Assembly: GCA_012934845.2 (NCBI GenBank)
Contig: WNNJ02002950.1
Coordinates: forward strand, 1-64,000
Direction: 5' to 3'
Length of the DNA stretch: 64,000 nt
DNA from: Pomphorhynchus laevis
Taxonomy: Eukaryota; Acanthocephala; Palaeacanthocephala; Echinorhynchida; Pomphorhynchidae
Shown here: positions 33,301-43,451 of the stretch, one piece after another
How positions within the stretch are numbered: the stretch's first letter is position 1
Layout: the number at the start of each line of letters is the position of its first letter
Translations under genes and position numbers: made by a program
The notes under the pieces: model-generated
The model's database searches: none
What the model saw: the letters and a program-made list of their open reading frames with translations, nothing else
What the model was told of the DNA's origin: nothing

Positions 33301-36300
33301 ATATGATCTTAATATGATCATAAATATAATCTTTTTTTAAATAGTTGATAATGATACATTATTGATAAATAATTATTGGAGCTAGATCGAAGAAAAGGGG
33401 AAATATTTTGATATTCCGCTGACCTCTGTTAGTATCTTCAGAAAATTACAATGCTTTTTAAAATGTACATGCTTTTATAAAAAGTTGAAACGATCACCGC
33501 CATTTGCTTTGGGCAGGTGCCGCTACTGTTAGCGATAACTATCTGATTTTTTTAAGACGATTTCGGCAACTTTTGAAGGTACACAAAACGCAATAATAAG
33601 AATGGATGATTCAAAATAGTTTAGAAACAAAAGAAACATAATTAATATTTTCATTCAAAGTAAATAATTAAAAAAAATAGAAAAAATATAAACCGTTTAC
33701 ACAAAATCTAAATTTTGTTATACTTTGCTAAATAAAACACATTTACTTTACAACATCTTTACAAAATATTTAAAGTTTCGCCATGTTTTTTATTTGGCAT
33801 AATAATATTGGAGTTTTTATGAATGTAATAAACCTTAGGAATTTTTATATTTTAACAATTGGTTTCTTTTGCTAAAACAACAATATTATTATAATCAATA
33901 TTATGATCTAAATTTAAACTATGGTCGCGCTACTGAGGCCCGTTTTGAGTGTGAATTTGTGTTGTTTTAATCTAGTCTCTAATGGTTGACCTGTTGTAGT
34001 CCCAATATTGACTATAATACTGTTGTTTTAGCAAAAGACACAATTTGTTTAAATAGAAAATTTCTTGATACTCATTACGTTCATAAAAAACAACAATATA
34101 AAAATGCCGAATAATAAACCTAACGTGACGTTAAATATTTTATAAAGATGTTGTAAACGATTATGTTGTTTTAATAATATTTTCTTTTTTTTATATCTCA
34201 TACTTTATTTAATTTTTCTGATAATTTTAAATATTTTTTATTTTTTATTTTTAGTTTTTAATTTAGCATCTATATCTATTCATGAATATAAGATATACAT
34301 AATATATATGCATATCTATTTCCGAATATAAGATTAATTATAAGATTAATATAAGATTAATTAATTTTTCTAACGCTTCTTTAATATCTGCTAAATCTAG
34401 ATTTGTATAAATCTAGATTTATACAAATCTAGATTTATAGATGACATTCATTTAAAGATGACATTCATTTAAATGTCATCTTTACGATATAAATTAAAAA
34501 TAGTTTTAATTGATCTTAATTTAATGCTCATATCAAGATATATACCTCCCAGTGGAACATCATTTATTTGTCTAAATATAGATGTCCCTACTTAATTAAT
34601 TTTTCTAATCCTTCTTTAATATCTGCTAAATCTAGATTTGTATGAAGCGTTCTAAAATCGTATTTATATTCTGGCTATTTATTACTTTTGTGTGCACTTT
34701 TTATGAAGTCTAAAAATAAAATACAGAAAATTATTTAAACAAAAGAATCGTTTACAACATCTTTACAAAATATTTAAGGTTACGTCAGGTTTGTTATTCA
34801 TCATAATAATATTTTGTAGTTTTTATGAATGTAATAAGCCTCACAAATTTTTATATTTTAACAATTGGTTTCTTTTGCTAAAACAACAGTATTATTATAG
34901 TCAATATTTGCTATTGATTTTAGCTCACATACATGATAGAACATGCCGACAAATACAGTTCATCCGAAAAGTAAGCACAATATTACATTTTACGTATTCA
35001 TTTAAACTTGTCACACAGAATTTAAATAAAATTTAAATTTAAAATCTATAGTAAAAATATACTAATGTTAATTTTTTATTGCAAATATTATATTAATAAA
35101 ATATTAATTTTTAATACAAATTTGTGATTTGCATAAAAACCAATTTGTTCTAAATAATGAATATTCTGTTCAGAAGCTGGTTTTCCAGTCACTGGTTTTG
35201 GTTAGCATGTGCTGCTGTGATCATATGGATTTACCTAAAGGTAATAAAATCACCATATACACATTTCAGACAATGGGGTGGTGGCGGAAGCGACAATTTT
35301 GGTGGAGGTGGAAGAAGGCCAAATACTAACGGCAATTCTTATGGATTTAGATCATTTCCGTCGTCGTATTTTAGTAATTTACACATTTCTAATCATCAAT
35401 TGCAATTATCTTATTGATTAGGTTCTAATGACGATAGTTGTAATTCGTCGATACCATCTTCTGGTGGTTTTCCGTGGTCTGGATTTCTAAGTGGTATGAC
35501 GCTAGGAGCGTTGGGCACTAGTATATTTAGTAGACCTAGAAATACTGGATACACGTAAGTTTTTTCTAAATTAGCGACGTTAATGTTTATAGCCATTAGA
35601 ATTTTAAAGCATTGCCAAGTCTCGTTTTAATTCCAGTCATATTTCTAGTAATCTTTTAATGTTACTTCCATTTCAATAATAAGTATAGCCAATGCACAAC
35701 GAATTTAATAAAATCTACTGAGTTGAAATTTACAAAAACTACTATGAGTTGTACTGAAGTTTTCTGACTTACAAAATAACTTTACAAATAATGAATAAAA
35801 ACTTTAAGCTAATGACGCCTCTATAGTCTTGATAATTTCAACGAAAGCTTGAATTTCCACATTTTAGTTGGTAATTGTCGTTTTTAATCATATTTTTAAA
35901 GATCCTACTTTAAAATTTATTCTCTTTTATGGATAAATTTATGTATTATTTGATGATGTCATTTAGATTTTTTGATGTCATTTAGAATCGCAGACTAATA
36001 AAGCTTGCTAATTTTATGTAATTGTTTGAGATACTAGTATGAGTTTTAACAGCGACATTTATAAGAAATGACGATGATATAATTAATGAATAATTACTTA
36101 TATTATAATGTATAATTAATGAAAATAATTTAAATTATTTAAATTAATAATTAATTAATATATTAATATATATGAAAATAATTATTAAATAAAATTAATT
36201 AATAATTAATTAATATATTAATATATATGAAAATAATTACATAAAAATAATTAATTGCTCATTTATTATCTCTTTGATTTGAGGTAAAGTTTTGATTGAT

Positions 36301-39300
36301 TACAAGATAAAAATATGAATTATTACTTTTATTGATCATCCATTGATAATGGATCATTATGATTCATTATCATCTTTCCTTTGATCCAGCTTCAATAATG
36401 ATCTATTATTGATATATAATTATTGGAGCTGGATCAAAGAAAAGAGGAAATTATTTTTGATATTTTGATAACTTCAGTTAGCATCTTCAGAAAATTACAA
36501 ATTTTTAATTTTTTTTAAACGAAAATTTTAAATTGTCGTTTAACATTTTCCTAAAGATAATAACAGAAACTATCGAAATATTTACAATCATTTTAATCAT
36601 CTTAACATTTTAAGTTTATCTAAATAAACTTAAATATTATTTACTAATTTCACTCAAATATGATATTATTATATTAATATATTTAGAGGAACGAAGAAAT
36701 TAGTTTAATAATTAAATAATTTAATTCAGTTTAAATTTATAAAAATATAGGAAAAATTAAATATAAAAGTTTAAATAGATAATAAAATATTAATCTACGA
36801 ACAATAATAAATTTGAAAAGAACAATGAAGACGACTAATCATAGTGAACAGTATGTTTTTTTCTTAAATAGTTGATAATGATCCGTTATTGATAAAGGAT
36901 TATTGGAACTGGAGCAAAATAAAGAGAACACGATGTTAGCATCTTCAGAGCATTTTAATTTGTAATTTTTCATCTTCATAAAATTATAAATTGTAATTTT
37001 CTGAAGATGCTAACAGAGGTTAGCGTAATATCAAATAAAATTTTCCTTCTTTATTTTGATCCTGCTTTAATGATTCCTTATTATGACTAACTAAGAAGTC
37101 ATCGCTCCTACTCGCTTTTCGTCCCCCGTCACAATGGTAATCACGGATATCGTGCGTTCACCATGCTGCACCACGCCTTTGGAACAAACTTCCTCGAGAC
37201 AAAATCATTGACGTCGCTTAAACACTTCAAAATTTCCTTGATCGCCATACTTCTTGCAAACGAACTAAAATAACACTTTCAGCCGCAATCAATTCAATAA
37301 CTCTACATACAAGTTCAAACATTCATCGGACGTAAACTTGTCTTTTGATTTTTATAGTGGGCCTGTAAGTGGTTCTATTCACCACAAAGGCCACTCTAAA
37401 TAAATTCTATTCTATGAATAAATGATCATGCAAAAATATGTTTCTTGTAAATTTAAATGTCATCTTTACGATATAAATTAAAAGTAGTTTTAATTGATGT
37501 TAATTTAATGTTTATATTATACCTATTTTATTAAGAATTAAACTGTTTGATTTAATTTAATATCAAAATATCAAAAATAATTTAATATTTCCTTTGATCC
37601 AGCTCCAATAATTATTTACCAATAATTGATTATTATTGGAGCTGGATCAAAGAAAATATGAAATTATTTTTGATTTTATGATAACTTCTGTTAGCATCTT
37701 CAGGATATTATTAATTCGTAATTATGTAATTTTCTGAAGATGCTAACAGAAGTTAGCAAATAATTTCTTCGTTTCTTTGATCCAGCTCCAATAATTATGA
37801 AAAACTTTACATAATTACATAGTGTTATACTTGTTTTTGGTAATTTAGATCTCCGCTGGGCTTTGGTGGCTATTCATCTAACTATAGATTAAACGACAAT
37901 GACGATAACACTGTAGATCATGTTGGTATGTGCTTTTATAAGAACATTTTGATTTCAATTATTTATGCTATCTTTCCTAGTTACTTTATACTTGGAATAT
38001 TAAAATTTAATTAATAATTAAAATTTAATTAATAAAATATTAATTATTTTAATGGTTTTATCTCTCTCTATTTCATGTACATTCGCCGAACGGTAAAATG
38101 TAGAAGTATCAAATGTATCATTCTTATGCTATATTACATCAAATCAGCTAACTGAGTCTACGTATTAATAATAATAGTCTACGCATTTTAATTTTATAAA
38201 ATTAAAATGTAATAATGCTAAATCAAAATTTAATGTTAATTAATAAAATTATTAAATTTTAATAAATTCCGGTCCCCTTTGTCGAAAAAAAAATGACTGC
38301 GAAAAAGAGCTGAACACTCTTTTGAGCAGCAAAATCGACAATGTTCCGAGCGAGTGTGGAAAATGAGTCTAATCGTACAGAATTTGATGTAGTAGTCGTC
38401 TTAAAATAAACGCTAAACAGATGGTTTTTGATATCTTGGATTTCTCCAAGGAAACTGAGTGTAAGAAAGCGTTAAGAAGAGATCAGGATCCAAACTAAGT
38501 ATCTTGCTATCCAAGAGACGTCGGCTTGCCAAATATGCTGCGTTTTCATCTAGGCTTAATAGATTGAGAAGTTTGACCGAGAAGGGTATCGATCTACTAA
38601 GCACCACAACAGCTGTAGATGAACACTTGGAAGATACTCCTACTATCTTTTTTTAGGCAGCGCCAAAAGCACTTGTCGATAGTCTGATAATCTGTCATGA
38701 TCAAATGGGACCAATAACATGGAAGTCCCAAAGTCATAATAGAAAGCAACATAACATCAAAGTGCTTAATAGCGCCTTCGAAGGACATAAAACCAATCTT
38801 CAATTCTGTATATGCTGACCTTACCACTTTTGCTTATTGGGTCAATAAGTAGTTTCTGAGAGACCACCGCAAAGAGAGCAAAAAGCCTAGATATCGACAC
38901 GAATTAATAAATTCTAGAGACGTTTTATTTAGAAACAGCACATCATTACGACAACGATGACCATCTCGGCGAAATTTTATAATCTTTGTTTTGGATAGGT
39001 TGATCACGAGTTTATTTGTCTGACAAAACCCAACGAGAGCTGTAATGGCAGATTGAGCCGAGTTCCTATTCAATGTTACCAAAACAATATCGTCAGCATA
39101 CAAAATTGACAATACATTAGGTGCTGCGAAGCGAACGTGTCCTTAGATGTCCATCAAGAAGGAAAACAACATAGGGCTGAGTGGATCACCTTGCTATACT
39201 CCATGGCTAGCAGTCAGAGCATAGGAGTAATTAACTCCGTCGTGAATACGCATCGAAATGGGACCCAGAATTTGAGGAGAAATAGAAAATCTCCATGAAC

Positions 39301-42300
39301 ATTTACCCTCTCATGAAGCTTGGTTAATAGCAAAGATATATTAATCGAATCAAACGCTTTCGCGAAATCAACAAAAGCACTGTTCAAATATGAGTACTTA
39401 TTGAAAGTATCGAGAACATTTTACCGAATAACTGAGAGAGCGTTCATAGTGGAATGATTCCTACGGAATCCATGTTGCTTCGGAGGAAGAAGACAATTAC
39501 GAAATCTTGACAAACGTAAGGTCATCAAATTCGATAGAACTTTATAGGAATGATTAAGTAGAGATATCCCTCTATAAGAATCTCGATACGAAGGATCTCC
39601 CTAACTTTTGAACAATACTTTAAAGATACTGTCACGCCATCCATCGGGGATAGGGAAACCTCTTAGAATCGCGTTATAAAAGAATATCCAGTAGTCGGCG
39701 ACCAAGTCAAAGGTTTAATTTAATATGTTCAATGCAAAGTAGATCAATTCCTGCTGTCTTTCTAGCATCCATATTAGATAATCAGCTCTCACTTTCAGTA
39801 AGATTAACGGTCGAATTGAGCGGATCATGGTCCGTGATAAGACAATATAGTTAGCATTTCTTAGGATCAAAGAAATTAGAATTAGAAAAGGCCAAACTAT
39901 CAGCAAAATGTTTGCGTCAATCATCCAAAGGAATCTTAGAGGCAAGTTTCGTTATTCTTGTATAACGAGAGTAGCATTCTCTGCAACAATTTCAGATAGT
40001 TTGGTAGCCGATACGAACGACTCTCATTGTCGGGTATTCTTACATGCAGATAACAATGTGTGGTGGAGCATAGTGTAACTGGCCGCTAGCTTACCACCAA
40101 TCAAACGTCGTTTAGATTCATCCAAACGACTAAAGTTAGTAGCGTCGAATACGATCCGCCTACTTTTGGGTTTACCAGGACACAAATGATTGCTTGAAGT
40201 CGAGAATTCTTCAATGACACAAATTACCGGTTTATGTTTTCGTCGTACCGCCCATGCATCATCGAAATCTAAGCAAGTATAATGAATACCAGCGTTTGAA
40301 AATATTAAATATAGACAGCTCCTTGTTTCACTGATTTCATAGGTCCAACCTTCGATAAGAGCGAGAAAAGTTAGATCATGCGAAAAGAATAATTCTTTAG
40401 TAGATTAAGCTTCAGAGAGAATGTCGTAGAAGTAGCATTGAAGTCACCGGGAACAACTTTGGGTTTCTGGTGAGATAAGTCTAGGAGAATCTCAGACAAC
40501 TCATTAATAGTATCACAAGCGTCTAACGACGGCTTGAAATATCAGGCGATAATGTCAATGCTCGGGATGTCCGTTTAAACTACATTCTCGAATGCTTTGT
40601 AAGACTACTCATTGAAAGAACTATTAATTGCCGAAAGAACACCTCGACTAGGTCGACCCCGATCACAAGAGTGGCTAGAATTTCAAAGGAGTAAAGGGAG
40701 TTTAATGTTACCGGTAGCGAAAGTTTCTAAAAGAACCACAATATCAAAAGAGGCCAGATAACTAGCGAATCCTTCATCCAGAAGAGTTTCAAGACCTTCC
40801 ATGTTGAATAATAAAAGACGACGAATGCATGAATCTGACGCTTCGCGAGGAATATAACGTTTTTGCGATATGGAGGATAAATGTGTCTTCCCCTACTCGT
40901 TTTGATTGGTATTCCAAACGCAGTACTACGCGTACCACTTTATTGCTACGGATCACAAAACGAACTATAGGACTGGTTGTCCTTGCCGCCTTAAATTGAT
41001 CAAAAATGACTTTCCTCACATCACGTTCCGCAGAAGAGCGGTCAACACGGACGTATACTTTTTTGAAGTGCTCAGAGTACTTTAGGTGTCTGCCGCGCTT
41101 TACAATCAACGTATTCACCGCCTTATTAGTCATGAGTAAAATCCAGGGTGGTGAATCACTCTTTCGAGTCCGAAATCGGCGTATCCTCATCGAAATAATT
41201 TTGTCCGGATGAATGTCCAACGATGCCAGCAACGCTTGTACATTCTCAACCTCATTATCAGCAACCGGTAGACCTCGAATAATAACGTTACGAGCTCTAC
41301 GAGCCTGTCGATCAACTTCCTGAATAACCTCGAGAGGAGGATCATCCTTTGATATTATATATGTAGCTAGAACATTTCGTGAAACCATACGTTGTACTAT
41401 TTTGGAAAACGATAGAGTATTGTCAACAGAAGTACCCGCATGAGTTAGTAAAGCTAACTTCATTACTCAAAGGTCCCTTCGATAAAACATGTATCTCATT
41501 TAACTCATGTTCAAAGGTTTCGACAAGTATTGTGTTGTTATGAACTACGGCGTGCAAATTCGATTTTATTTGGCAGCACACTGGCCGCATAAGAAATCAT
41601 AAAGAAAGAAATCTCTAGATACTTTTCTTGGAGCTTTAACAGAAGAACGTAACACACAACCCTCCGAAGAACATTCCATGAACAGCGTGACGAAATTATC
41701 GGAATCAAGATGCAAACTGAAAACAGACCGAGACGCAATAGGTATACATTAGCCCGAATGACTTTCACGGTGAGCTGCAGAGTCTACTGTATCTAAGATG
41801 AAGATTTCAAAATGCGATTACCACGACGTTGTGCCGTGAAGCAATCGTGACAAATCAAATCAGCTAATTGAGTCTAAGTATTTAATATAATTATAAAATA
41901 AACAAAACATAATAATGCTAAATCAAAATTTAATAATTAAATAATAAAATTAATAATTGCTATAAGATTTTTTATAATTTAAATCAAGTTAAAATATAAA
42001 ATTGAAATTTAAAAGTCATTTTTATGAATTTACTAATAAATAACATACGTTGTATGAGAATAAAGATTAGAGAATCTGCCAGCCTTGGCACACACACAAT
42101 TTTTAAACATCGCATGCGGCCATTGCATGAACAACATCGCTCTAGAGCTGCCATTGTTGTTCCACATTTTTGCCACAACTGCTCGTTGTCTACAGAAGTT
42201 CGTTGTCCTGCAGAGGTGTCAATGCTTTGGTCTTTCGCGTAGATATGCTTGTCGGTCTGATCCAGAAGCTGGACGATTCGAAATCTGGACTATTGTTTGT

Positions 42301-43451
42301 ATTATCTTGTATATTTTATTGTAAGTAGTTTAACTCTTCGATGCTTGTAAGTATTTATTGGAACCAAGACAATATTTAAGTAAATATAATCAAGAAACTT
42401 TTTAAACTCCGTTTAAGAGTTTAAATCTATTCTTTATATTGTTGTGTTAATTTATATATTTTACTATTTTTTGTTGGATTTTATTTTTAAAGTAACCTAA
42501 TTTAAATCCATTAAATGATTTTAAAGAAAATCGATATTTAAAATTATATGGAAGCCACTTAGCATATGCCACAGTGGCCTACGAAACAAGGCGTCGGCAC
42601 TAAGTTGATGGATTTTTGAAATGCGAACAGATAAAGTGTATGTATCATTCACTGAATGATACATAATGAATTCTTTATTATTTTGAAAAAATCCATAAGA
42701 ATTTTCGTTTAATTTTTTAAATTGGTTTTCATATTATTGTGTTGATTTATATATTTTACTATTTTCTGCTTGATGTTATTTTTATAGTAACCCAGTTTAA
42801 AATATGTATCTATTAAATGATTTTGAAGAAAGCCAATATCATTACATATTGTTGCAATTCTTAAAATTTCATTATTTAATGTATTATATTTTATATTATA
42901 TGGTATGCATGAATGCTCATGCAAAAATATGTTTCTTGTAAATTTAAATATGTCACCTTTACGATATAAATTAAAAGTAGTTTTAACTGATGCTAATTTA
43001 ATGTTCATATCAAGATATATACTTTCTTTGTCATTAATATTGGTTTTATTAAGAATGAGGCTACCTGGATAAATTTGTTCACTAATTGAATAAAAATTAT
43101 TGGAATTAAATACACATATATCATCAATGTATCGAAACATATATTTCATATCTTTATATAATTTAGATTTAGTTTTTACACAGTTATGAACAAATTCATA
43201 TTCTATAAATCTTAAAAATAATTTAGATTTGTATTTTAAATTTTACAAATTCGTTAGTTACGAACCTTATCATATTTACTATTTTGCAGTAAACTTAATA
43301 ATATAAAGTCTGAAAAAAGTCATTTAAATAAGAAAAATATATATAAATATTGTTAAAATATTCATTTTAAATACATTTGAATTGTACTTTGTTGCGAAAT
43401 TAACAACAACATTGTGTATATTTAGGTTATGCAAGCACAACAGGAAGATAG
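30325..43451 (+). CDS. SARAF: SARAF homologue (store-operated calcium entry regulator), spliced gene
   Basis: Exons with consistent phases and GT/AG borders are 30325-30361, 31070-31188, 31234-31323, 32014-32124, 34924-34970, 35174-35373, 35422-35554, 37849-37925 and, tentatively, 43426-43451, giving about 279 residues. Residues 1-19 are a signal peptide (MFRTFKLLLLLTVFKLAYI). The luminal part has Cys at about 21, 55, 62, 71, 85, 102 and 118, with KILIRDVQTLTF, then LKCVGGSNKC, WECHSDLP, VNCEGYDYPEDPYVLVGSCG, closely following vertebrate SARAF (LLRDVKALTL, LKCVGG, WEC, CEGYE..EDQYVLRGSCG). A single membrane helix (WFWLACAAVIIWIYL, about 142-156) precedes a Gly/Ser-rich cytosolic tail with GFLSGMTLGALGTSIF, like SARAF's GFWTGLGTGGILGYLF. 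SARAF sits in the ER membrane and damps STIM-driven calcium entry. Its introns carry PLE and LINE fragments. Confidence 0.9.
30786..30817 (-). ncRNA. Hammerhead-like core from a PLE terminal repeat (copy a)
   Basis: On the minus strand CTGAAGA is followed by a short stem-loop and then GTGAAATATC. The GAAA box is kept, but the stem has two mismatches against the consensus (gatgctaac / gttagc). It lies in SARAF intron 1 as a solitary, decayed PLE end. Confidence 0.4.
33093..33245. mobile_element. Inverted pair of PLE terminal repeats with hammerhead-like cores (copy b)
   Basis: A minus-strand copy (core 33121-33152) and a plus-strand copy (core 33169-33198) stand head to head with about 16 bp between them. 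Each has CTGAAGA, a stem GCTAA/TTAGC and GCGAAAT, followed outward by the shared tail 'ttcctcctttctttgatcc'. Together they would fold into one large hairpin. The plus copy runs on into sequence homologous to the PLE 5' coding start near 48400 ('attgattttcatta..tcgacagaac'). Confidence 0.7.
33365..33450 (-). mobile_element. PLE terminal repeat (copy c)
   Basis: A single minus-strand copy with the tail 'attattggagctagatcgaag' and a core at 33410-33441 in which the GAAA box reads GGAAT. It is a decayed copy in SARAF intron 4. Confidence 0.6.
33740..34025 (-). mobile_element. PLE C-terminal fragment with GIY-YIG endonuclease
   Basis: The minus strand reads VNIGTTTGQPLETRLKQHKF, then TLKTGLSSAT, and further on VVLAKETNC and YYIHKNSNIIMPN. 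This matches the second half of the GIY-YIG nuclease module of Penelope-like elements ('[CY]IGxTxxxLxxRxxxHK...', followed by 'xxExxxxxRxxLExxHIxxxxNxxN'). The 'GIY' strand itself lies outside the fragment. It confirms that the RT fragments elsewhere in the window belong to an endonuclease-bearing PLE. Confidence 0.7.
34018..34165 (+). mobile_element. PLE endonuclease fragment, inverted copy
   Basis: This stretch is a diverged reverse complement of the block at 33740-33900 and of 34745-34905. All three share 'ttttgctaaaacaaca', 'atgaatgtaat' and 'acaacatctttacaaaatattt' in their own orientation. It forms an inverted pair with the neighbouring minus-strand fragment. Confidence 0.6.
34326..34680 (-). 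mobile_element. PLE RT fragments, rearranged
   Basis: Minus-strand sequence matches pieces of the PLE RT seen at 48595-49440: the 'TNLDL.DIKE.L.KLI' block occurs twice (34333-34400 and about 34590-34660), with GTSIFRQI and the YLDMNIKL-type segment between them. Short inverted duplications ('aatctagattt', and 'gatgacatt' with its complement) mark the joints. The order is scrambled, so several deletions or inversions have occurred. Confidence 0.65.
34745..34905 (-). mobile_element. PLE endonuclease fragment, third copy
   Basis: About 160 bp homologous to 33740-33900 in the same orientation. It ends about 20 bp before SARAF exon 5, so PLE debris abuts the acceptor region of that exon. Confidence 0.6.
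36367..36500. mobile_element. PLE terminal repeats in inverted arrangement (copy d)
   Basis: A short plus-strand tail ('tcctttgatccagcttcaata') faces a longer minus-strand copy whose core is at 36459-36488. The GAAA box there is degenerate (CAAAA). It lies in SARAF intron 7. Confidence 0.55.
36880..37085. mobile_element. Inverted pair of PLE terminal repeats (copy e)
   Basis: A decayed minus copy ('gatgttagcatcttcag' near 36930) faces a better plus copy with core 37001-37032 (CTGAAGA, stem GCTAAC/GTTAGC, then GTAATATC instead of GAAATATC) and the tail 'tttgatcctgctttaatgat'. Confidence 0.6.
37085..37417 (+). mobile_element. 3' end of another LINE, 5' truncated
   Basis: The plus strand encodes GYRAFTMLHHAFGTN, then LTSLKHFKISLI, the 'R...F....R.WN.LP......L..FK..L' ending of LINE RTs. 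A 3' UTR follows with 'gtgggcctgtaagtggttc' and then AATAAATTCTATTCTA, which looks like a short TTCTA-type tail. It is distinct from LINE-A, -B and -C. It begins exactly where PLE copy e ends. Confidence 0.6.
37418..37550 (-). mobile_element. PLE RT fragment
   Basis: The minus strand carries the 'YLDMNIKL...LYRK.DIFKFTRNIF' region shared with 42709-43149 and 49016-49438. About 130 bp remain. Confidence 0.6.
37587..37800. mobile_element. Inverted PLE terminal repeats (copy f)
   Basis: There is a plus tail at 37587-37610, then a minus copy with core 37671-37703, then a plus copy with core 37734-37765 (CTGAAGA, stem GCTAAC/GTTAGC, then AAAT). The sequence 'ttgatccagctccaataatt' appears at both outer ends. 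It ends about 50 bp before SARAF exon 8. Confidence 0.65.
38143..38265. repeat. Dispersed AT-rich repeat S, copy 1
   Basis: It begins 'atcaaatcagctaactgag' and continues with 'aataatgctaaatcaaaatt'. The same sequence recurs at 41857-42030 in the same orientation, and reversed near 49597-50465. It sits just outside the 3' end of the minus-strand LINE-B copy. Confidence 0.7.
40789..41463 (-). pseudogene. LINE-B ORF1, RRM-like body (second copy)
   Basis: This 224-codon open stretch includes RARNVIIRGLPVADNEVENV, SLDIHPDKIISMRIRRFR, KSDSPPWILLMTNKAV and HFKKVYVRVDRSSAERDV. It aligns block for block with residues 125-250 of the ORF1 at 13894 (IIRNLP..., PPWTLVSTDE, FRNVYIMPDFSPEER). The conserved [IV]I+G/N-LP and KVYVR strands sit where RNP-like strands of an RRM would be. 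The N-terminal Cys-rich part is separated from it by repeat S and by sequence loss. Confidence 0.75.
41857..42030. repeat. Dispersed AT-rich repeat S, copy 2, inside LINE-B ORF1
   Basis: It starts 'aaatcaaatcagctaattgag' and ends 'aaatttaaaagtcatttttatgaat', and is reverse-complementary to 49597-49775. It separates the Cys-rich start from the RRM-like body of the LINE-B ORF1, so it inserted after that LINE. Confidence 0.7.
42700..43240 (-). mobile_element. PLE RT fragment (palm to thumb)
   Basis: The minus strand reads MFRYIDDICVFNSNN (catalytic YIDD), EQIYPGSLILNKTN, KESIYLDMNIKL, LYRKGDIFKFTRNIF and TLNNEILRIATICND. The order matches PLE RTs ('[FW]xRYVDDxFxx...hPxIxFTxE...xxFLDxxI'). Homology to the 48.6-kb copy extends upstream to about 43240. 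It lies in the putative last intron of SARAF, antisense. Confidence 0.8.
43426..43451 (+). CDS. SARAF: Tentative last exon of SARAF
   Basis: After acceptor 'tatatttag' the phase left by exon 8 gives ...DHV-GYASTTGR and a stop. Vertebrate SARAF ends with a short Gly/Thr/Arg tail (SGYGGTRRR-like), which is the only reason to prefer this exon. It is very short. The alternative is read-through of exon 8 to a stop near 38010, or an exon that I missed. Confidence 0.4.

Larger units (their letters stand above)
38285..42300 (-). mobile_element. LINE-B, second copy (degenerate), in SARAF intron 8
   Basis: It is the same family as 13894-19806. From the 5' end it shows the Cys-rich motif (CCSCNGRMRCLKIVC near 42130), is broken by repeat S (41857-42030), then the RRM-like ORF1 body (41463-40789), the APE domain (RLLLFNMEGLETL at 40810, DIVVLLETF, GDFN near 40440), and the RT with ILYADDIVLV (39112). 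The C-terminal pieces run to 38413. ORF1 and ORF2 overlap at ATGGAAGGTCTTGA (40803-40790). Many stops and frame changes make it older than the first copy. It is antisense to SARAF. Confidence 0.85.

Noticed and set aside
35222-35276. Possible mini-intron in SARAF exon 6 (gtaataa...ttcag)
   Set aside because: It would be only about 30 bp, below the size of known animal introns, and the frame is open through it with a sensible sequence.
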